Origin: Bacillota bacterium
GTDB taxonomy: Bacteria > Bacillota > Clostridia > Lachnospirales > Lachnospiraceae
NCBI GenBank assembly: GCA_023414985.1
Contig: JAEZLY010000266.1
Span: 1 to 17,729 of the forward strand
Reading direction: 5' to 3'
DNA: 17,729 bases
Made by a program: the position numbers and the translations under genes. Below are positions 13,194 to 17,729 of the stretch, piece after piece (position 1 is the first letter of the stretch; every line of letters starts with the position of its first letter). The notes below the pieces were generated by a model that worked only from the letters and a program-made list of their open reading frames with translations, was not told where the DNA came from and made no database searches.

Positions 13194-13760
13194 TTATTTG
13201 ATTAAGAATAAAGGCTGGCCGAATTCTACCATGTCTTCATTATTCGTCAGAATCTTCACAATCTCTCCGTCATGTTCGCTCTCAATCTCATTCATCAGCT
13301 TCATGGCTTCGATAATACAAATGGTCTGCCCCTTCTTCACCTTATCGCCTACCTTGACAAACGGAGGCTTATCCGGGGAAGGCTGTGTATAAAAGGTTCC
13401 CACCATCGGAGATACCAGCTTCTTATGATTCTGATCCTCGACTGTATTATCTACCGATGTTTTCCCGGCTGCAGCTACGGCTGCATTCTGCCCCTCGGCT
13501 CCCTGAGAAGCCGTCATGTTCAGTTGAATTCCGGAATTCATGGGTGTCATGGGCATCATCTGCTGAGGAGCATACATTCCCGGCATAAACTGGGGCATTG
13601 CATTCTGGTTCCAGTTAAACTGTGGCATGTTTCCCTGCTCAACCTCTTCCTTCTTACCCTTCTCGATGCAGATACGAAAGCCTTCTTCTTCTATCTCAAG
13701 CTTTGTTAATTCGGTATGACTCATTTCCTTCATCAGATTAACAATTGTCTTATAATCCAT
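13194..13760 (-). CDS. accB: Biotin carboxyl carrier protein of acetyl-CoA carboxylase
   Basis: It carries the biotin that shuttles CO2 between AccC and the AccA/AccD transferase. The 188-residue protein has an N-terminal helical region (1-40) that should contact AccC, a long flexible linker (about 43-112), and a C-terminal biotinyl domain. The acceptor is Lys154 in EAMKLMNE, a Leu variant of the usual EAMKM. The thumb loop SPMVGTFYTQPSPDKPPF (117-134) characteristic of acetyl-CoA carboxylase BCCP is present. The linker is unusual: rich in Met, Gln, Asn and Pro (as in QQMMPMTPMN) before turning Ala-rich. GGAGGT stands six bases before the ATG. The gap to fabF is 29 bases. Confidence 0.95.
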   Translation of the reverse strand: MDYKTIVNLMKEMSHTELTKLEIEEEGFRICIEKGKKEEVEQGNMPQFNWNQNAMPQFMPGMYAPQQMMPMTPMNSGIQLNMTASQGAEGQNAAVAAAGKTSVDNTVEDQNHKKLVSPMVGTFYTQPSPDKPPFVKVGDKVKKGQTICIIEAMKLMNEIESEHDGEIVKILTNNEDMVEFGQPLFLIK

Positions 13761-13789
13761 TGATCTACCTCCAACATATGTTTCGGTTC

Positions 13790-15025
13790 TTAATTCCAGC
13801 GTTTAAACAGCAATGTAGCATTATGTCCGCCAAAGCCAAGTGAATTGGACATGGCATACAAAAGCTCTGCCTTTCTTCCGTTTTGAGGAACATAATCCAG
13901 ATCACAATCCTCATCCGGATTGACCAATCCGATGGTAGCCGGAATGAACCCTTCCTCCAGGGCTTTCACACAGATCACAGCTTCCACTGCTCCTGCTGCA
14001 CCGAGCAGATGACCAATCATTGACTTGGTGGAGCTCACAGGAACACGATAAGCATCCTCTCCCATCGCCAGCTTCATGGCTAAAGTCTCCGTTCTGTCGT
14101 TGGTCGGAGTACTGGTACCATGGGCATTGATATAGGATACTTCCTTCGGGGTAATTCCTGCTTCCGCCATCGCCAGCTTCATGGCTCTTGCACCGCCCTC
14201 TCCGTCTGAGGAGGGAGCTGTGATATGATAAGCGTCACAGGTTGCACCATAGCCGACGATTTCTGCATAGATCTTCGCACCGCGCGCTTTCGCATGCTCA
14301 TAATCCTCCAGCAGCAGAATACCTGCGCCTTCCCCCATGACAAAACCATCTCTGTCTTTGTCAAAGGGTATAGATGCCCGAAGAGGATCAGTACTGGTGG
14401 AAAGTGCGGTCAAGGCAGAAAAGCCTGCAACTCCGAGCGGAGTGACTGAGCTTTCGGTTCCGCCTGCCAGAATGACATCGGAATAGCCGTGCTTAATGCT
14501 GCGGAAGGCTTCTCCAATGCTGTTATTACCGGTAGCACAAGCTGTTACCACATTGGTACAGACTCCCTTTGCACCGAACTGGATTGCCACATTTCCTGCG
14601 GCCATATTGGTGATCGTCATAGGAATGAACAAAGGGTTTACCCTTCTTGGTCCCTTTTCCGTCAAGGTGTTCGTCTCCTTCTCAATCAAACCGAGTCCAC
14701 CGATACCGGAGCCTACGATTACACCGAACCTTTCTCTGTCGATCTTCTCCAAATCAATCCCGGAATCCTCCAGTGCTTCCTTGGCAGCGGCCACAGCATA
14801 CTGTGAGAAACGGTCCATTCTTTTAGACTCCTTGAAGTCCATATAATTCTTCGGATCGAAATCCTTGACCTGGGCTGCAACCTTTACCTGATAGGCTTCC
14901 GTATCAAAACCTGTGATAAAATCAATTCCGCCTTTACCTGCTTTTATATTGTTAAAAAATTCTTCGACATTATTACCGATCGGGGTAATAGCACCCATCC
15001 CCGTAATCACTACTCTATGGTCCAT
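13790..15025 (-). CDS. fabF: Beta-ketoacyl-ACP synthase II
   Basis: FabF condenses malonyl-ACP with the growing acyl-ACP, extending the chain by two carbons. The 411-residue thiolase-fold enzyme has the complete Cys-His-His triad: Cys163 in TACATGNNS, His302 in NAHGTSTPTND and His339 in SSTKSMIGHLLGAAG, with the conserved Lys334. The length is standard. AGGAGG precedes the ATG at 15025, ten bases after the fabG stop. No other elongating synthase is in the window, so it is likely the main condensing enzyme; a FabH initiator may lie beyond the right edge. Confidence 0.97.
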   Translation of the reverse strand: MDHRVVITGMGAITPIGNNVEEFFNNIKAGKGGIDFITGFDTEAYQVKVAAQVKDFDPKNYMDFKESKRMDRFSQYAVAAAKEALEDSGIDLEKIDRERFGVIVGSGIGGLGLIEKETNTLTEKGPRRVNPLFIPMTITNMAAGNVAIQFGAKGVCTNVVTACATGNNSIGEAFRSIKHGYSDVILAGGTESSVTPLGVAGFSALTALSTSTDPLRASIPFDKDRDGFVMGEGAGILLLEDYEHAKARGAKIYAEIVGYGATCDAYHITAPSSDGEGGARAMKLAMAEAGITPKEVSYINAHGTSTPTNDRTETLAMKLAMGEDAYRVPVSSTKSMIGHLLGAAGAVEAVICVKALEEGFIPATIGLVNPDEDCDLDYVPQNGRKAELLYAMSNSLGFGGHNATLLFKRWN

Positions 15026-15035
15026 ACTCTTCCTC

Positions 15036-15776
15036 CTACATTACCATTCCGCCATCCACCTGCAGTACCTGCCCAGTGATGTAATTGGCTGCCTCGGAAG
15101 CTAGGAAGCTGACTGCTGCCGCCACCTCTTCCGGTGTACCATATCGTTTCATAGGAATATTGATTAAGTTCGCTTCTTTGAACTTATCCTCAAGCTTTTC
15201 TGTCATTTCTGTTCCGATGAAGCCGGGGGCAACAGCATTTACCGTAATTCCGCGGGAAGCCAGTTCCCTTGCAGCCGCCTTCGTCATACCGATGATACCT
15301 GCCTTGGACGCAGCATAATTGGTCTGACCGACATTGCCTGTAAGTCCAACTACAGATGATATGTTGATAATACTGCCGCTTCTCTGCTTCAGCATCTGCT
15401 TTGAAGCATACTTCATACAGAAGAAGGAACCCTTTAAATTTATGTCGATCACATTACAGAATTCCTCTTCCGACATTTTCACCAACAGATTATCCTTTGT
15501 GATTCCTGCATTATTTACAAGAATATCTACCCTTCCGTATTTTGCGACTGCTTCATTGATCAGCTGCTTTGCTTCCTCTTCCAGGCTTACATCCGCCTGT
15601 ACCGCTGCCGCTTCTCCGCCGTTGTGGCGTATGGTCTCCAGTAATTCTTCTACCTGTGTTAAACTGCTGCGATAATTGATTACCACCTGGTAACCTTCCT
15701 GCGATAACCGCAGAGCAATAGCCCTTCCGATTCCTCTGCCGGCTCCGGTGACCACTGCAACCTTTCCGTTTGGCAT
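15036..15776 (-). CDS. fabG: 3-oxoacyl-ACP reductase
   Basis: It reduces 3-oxoacyl-ACP to 3-hydroxyacyl-ACP with NADPH. The 246-residue short-chain dehydrogenase has the cofactor motif TGAGRGIG (10-17), NNAG (88-91), and the full catalytic set Asn113, Ser140, Tyr154 and Lys158 (YAASK). The C-terminal ASEAANYITGQVLQVDGG is typical of FabG. The start at 15776 follows an AAGGAT ribosome site. It is 13 bases after the fabD stop in the same transcript. SDR enzymes vary in substrate, but position between fabD and fabF makes the assignment firm. Confidence 0.96.
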   Translation of the reverse strand: MPNGKVAVVTGAGRGIGRAIALRLSQEGYQVVINYRSSLTQVEELLETIRHNGGEAAAVQADVSLEEEAKQLINEAVAKYGRVDILVNNAGITKDNLLVKMSEEEFCNVIDINLKGSFFCMKYASKQMLKQRSGSIINISSVVGLTGNVGQTNYAASKAGIIGMTKAAARELASRGITVNAVAPGFIGTEMTEKLEDKFKEANLINIPMKRYGTPEEVAAAVSFLASEAANYITGQVLQVDGGMVM

Positions 15777-15789
15777 ATTCTTATCCTTT

Positions 15790-16728
15790 CTATCCTTCAG
15801 CCTGTAGTACCTTGATTGTCGCCTCCAGAGAAGCTAAGTTTTCTACATTATATACTTGTAATCCACGGTCGATTTTCCTCACAAAACCGGACAGGGTCTT
15901 ACCGGGTCCGATTTCGATGAATTGATCCACACCCTCCGCAATCATCCTGCGGATGGACTGTTCCCATAACACACTGCTCATTACCTGACGGTAAAGCAGT
16001 TCCTTTACACGGTCGGAAGCTGTTAGGTCAGCCTCTACATTATTGATTAAGGACACCTGTAAAGCTCCGAGCTCCATCGGTGCAAGCTCCTCCTTTAAAC
16101 GCTCCGCTGCGGGTCTCAGCATTGAAGTATGGAACGGAGCACTCACAGCCAGATCGATGGTCTTCATGGCTCCCATCTCCTTCGCCAGACGCGCAGCTTC
16201 GTCCACAGCTTTGATTTCTCCGCCGATAACGATTTGTCCGGGGCAGTTAAAGTTCGCCGGTTCAACGATGCCAAGGCTTCCTGCTTCCTGACAGGCTTCC
16301 CTGATCTTTTCCTCGGATAAGCCGAGAATCGCACACATCTTTCCGATTCCCTCCGGCACTGCTTCCTGCATAAAGCGGCCCCTTTTACGAACCAGCGGAA
16401 CCACCTGGGACAGTGTGAATACTTCAGCTGCAGTCAGTGCAGAATATTCGCCTAGACTAAGTCCTGCGACAACCTCGGGTTTTATTCCATATTGCTCAAT
16501 TGCCCGTAAAGCTGCTATAGACATGGTAACTACTGCAGGTTGGGTATTCTCGGTTAAGTCCAGTTCCTCTTTCATCCCCCGAAAGATTAGACCAGCCAGA
16601 TCCATGGATAAGCTTTCTCCTGCTTCTTCAAAGGTCTGTCTGCAGATAGGAAATGCATCGTAGAGCTCCTTGCCCATTCCGATATATTGCGATCCCTGCC
16701 CTGCAAATAAAAATGCCTTCTTTCCCAT
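15790..16728 (-). CDS. fabD: Malonyl-CoA:ACP transacylase
   Basis: FabD moves the malonyl group from CoA to the ACP phosphopantetheine arm, supplying FabF. The 312-residue protein has the oxyanion motif GQGSQ (10-14), the nucleophile Ser91 in GLSLGEYSA and His200 in SAPFHTSML, all intact. The length is normal. The ATG at 16728 lies two bases after the fabK stop, and its GGAGG ribosome site is within the last codons of fabK, so the two are translationally coupled. Confidence 0.97.
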   Translation of the reverse strand: MGKKAFLFAGQGSQYIGMGKELYDAFPICRQTFEEAGESLSMDLAGLIFRGMKEELDLTENTQPAVVTMSIAALRAIEQYGIKPEVVAGLSLGEYSALTAAEVFTLSQVVPLVRKRGRFMQEAVPEGIGKMCAILGLSEEKIREACQEAGSLGIVEPANFNCPGQIVIGGEIKAVDEAARLAKEMGAMKTIDLAVSAPFHTSMLRPAAERLKEELAPMELGALQVSLINNVEADLTASDRVKELLYRQVMSSVLWEQSIRRMIAEGVDQFIEIGPGKTLSGFVRKIDRGLQVYNVENLASLEATIKVLQAEG

Positions 16729-16730
16729 GA

Positions 16731-17669
16731 TTACCTCCAGTCCCGATCCAGCAGCTGCTGTGCTTCCCGGAGCATCTCTTCGATGATCTCCTTGCAGGAT
16801 TGTTCTTTGTTGATCATAGCTGCAACCTGGCCTGCCATCACACTTCCGAAATCCATATCGCCTTCTACTACTGCCTTTGAAAGGGCTCCGATACCGAGCT
16901 TTTCAATCTCGGGTACCGATGCTCCTGCGGCTTCCAGCTCAAGGAACTTTCGGCTTAGTTTATTCTTCAACGTCCTGACCGGATGTCCGGTACAGCGTCC
17001 GGTTACTACGGTATCGATATCCTTTGCATTCAGGACCTTTTGTTTATAGTTTGGATGAACAGTACATTCGTAAGCGGTCAGGAATCTTGTTCCGACCTGT
17101 ACCGCATCTGCGCCAAGCATAAAAGCGGCAGCCACTCCACGACCGTCGGCAATTCCGCCGGCAGCGATGACAGGCACTTCGACCGCATCGACAACCTGGG
17201 GTACCAGGGCCATGGTCGTCAGTTCTCCGACGTGACCTCCGGACTCAGTGCCCTCAGCAATAACAGCATCCGCTCCGCTTCGTACCATACGCTTCGCAAT
17301 TGCAACAGAGGGTACTACAGGGATCACTTTGATACCATGCGCTTTCCACTGTTCCATATATTTTCCGGGAGCGCCCGCTCCGGTTGTTACTACCTTTACA
17401 CCCTCTTCACAGACCATCTGTGCCATTCCGTCGGCAAATTCACTGAGCAACATGATGTTTACACCAAAAGGCTTCTTCGTCAGCTCTTTCGCCTTTCTGA
17501 CTTCCGCGCGGATATGCTCCACTGGTGCTGTTCCTCCGGCGATGATGCCGAGGCCTCCTGCCTCAGATACCGCAGAAGCTAAGGAAGCGTCTGAAATTCG
17601 TGCCATTGCCCCCTGAAAAATCGGGTATTCTATATTCAGTAAATCGCATACTCTAGACTGTAACCTCAT
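16731..17669 (-). CDS. fabK: FMN-dependent enoyl-ACP reductase II
   Basis: FabK performs the last step of each cycle, reducing trans-2-enoyl-ACP with NAD(P)H through FMN. It is unrelated to FabI. The 312-residue TIM-barrel protein has the N-terminal LLNIEYPIFQGAMARISDA block, the ESGGHVGE segment with the conserved His, and the FMN-phosphate motifs IAAGGIADGRG and LGADAVQVGTRF. These are also shared with nitronate monooxygenases, but operon position decides for FabK. The ATG at 17669 is chosen because GGAGGG lies five bases upstream and homologues start there. A TTG at 17699 with its own GGAGGA inside the end of acpP would add ten residues and cannot be fully excluded. As the enzyme is not FabI, triclosan insensitivity of this step is expected from the family. 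Confidence 0.95.
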   Translation of the reverse strand: MRLQSRVCDLLNIEYPIFQGAMARISDASLASAVSEAGGLGIIAGGTAPVEHIRAEVRKAKELTKKPFGVNIMLLSEFADGMAQMVCEEGVKVVTTGAGAPGKYMEQWKAHGIKVIPVVPSVAIAKRMVRSGADAVIAEGTESGGHVGELTTMALVPQVVDAVEVPVIAAGGIADGRGVAAAFMLGADAVQVGTRFLTAYECTVHPNYKQKVLNAKDIDTVVTGRCTGHPVRTLKNKLSRKFLELEAAGASVPEIEKLGIGALSKAVVEGDMDFGSVMAGQVAAMINKEQSCKEIIEEMLREAQQLLDRDWR

Positions 17670-17699
17670 GTTTCCCTCCATGATGGCGCTTTGCACCAA

Positions 17700-17729
17700 T
17701 TATTCCTCCACATTCCTGCTGTTCAGATA
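17700..17729 (-). CDS. acpP: Acyl carrier protein, last nine codons only
   Basis: Read on the minus strand from the right edge, the frame gives YLNSRNVEE followed by TAA at 17700-17702. This matches the usual C-terminal helix end of Firmicute ACPs, which close with a tyrosine-leucine pair and a short acidic tail. In Streptococcus pneumoniae acpP directly precedes fabK, and the spacing here (30 bases to the fabK ATG) suits this. The rest of the gene lies outside the window, so the call rests on nine residues plus context. Confidence 0.7.
   Translation of the reverse strand, partial: YLNSRNVEE

Noticed and set aside
16983..17582. 199-codon plus-strand frame
   Set aside because: It lies wholly antisense to fabK, whose family motifs are complete. 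Long antisense frames are a by-product of codon bias.
17669..17699. Upstream TTG start for fabK
   Set aside because: A good GGAGGA precedes it, but it overlaps the acpP stop region and adds residues not expected in FabK. The ATG at 17669 has its own strong site. Kept only as an alternative.
1..17729. CRISPR arrays, tRNA or rRNA genes, insertion sequences, phage genes
   Set aside because: No regularly spaced repeats, cloverleaf genes, transposase motifs or phage proteins were recognised on either strand by reading.

Overview
The window looks like part of the chromosome of a low-to-moderate G+C Firmicute of the class Clostridia, most likely a Lachnospiraceae relative. The basis is strong GGAGG ribosome sites before almost every gene, a fatty-acid operon in the order known from Streptococcus pneumoniae, an FabK-type enoyl reductase, a Bacillus YkpA-like ABC-F ATPase, and an aldo/keto reductase with a ferredoxin-like tail typical of strict anaerobes. 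The genus is inferred, not proven.

Left part (1-9320) is a loose set of single genes and short operons. A partial HSL-family alpha/beta hydrolase (minus) is divergent from an Fe-S aldo/keto reductase (plus). Their shared intergenic region holds two promoters and two dyads built on the same ACGAAA half-site. An AT-rich stretch follows (about 2276-5400), with a six-helix membrane protein, a tiny cationic ORF behind a structured leader, and a rhomboid protease (minus) carrying an extracellular C-terminal domain. Then come an ABC-F ATPase with one degenerate ATP site, a papain/C39-like protein of unknown role, and a two-gene minus-strand operon of flavodoxin-fold proteins, one with an iron-sulfur-flavoprotein-type cysteine motif.

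Right part (9541-17729) is one minus-strand operon for type II fatty-acid synthesis, read from the right edge: acpP (only the last codons), fabK, fabD, fabG, fabF, accB, fabZ, accC, accD, accA, ending in a clear intrinsic terminator. AccA/B/C/D make malonyl-CoA, FabD loads it on ACP, FabF extends, FabG and FabZ reduce and dehydrate, and FabK completes the cycle. The order matches the pneumococcal cluster, so fabH and a regulator may lie beyond the right edge. The operon promoter is outside the window.

No rRNA, tRNA, CRISPR array, insertion sequence or phage gene was seen. The fatty-acid operon is ordinary. The less explained signals are the divergent operator region, the 33-codon ORF with its leader, the asymmetric ABC-F, the papain-like protein, the rhomboid's C-terminal domain, and the palindrome cluster beyond the operon terminator. 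No clearly new multi-gene system is visible.
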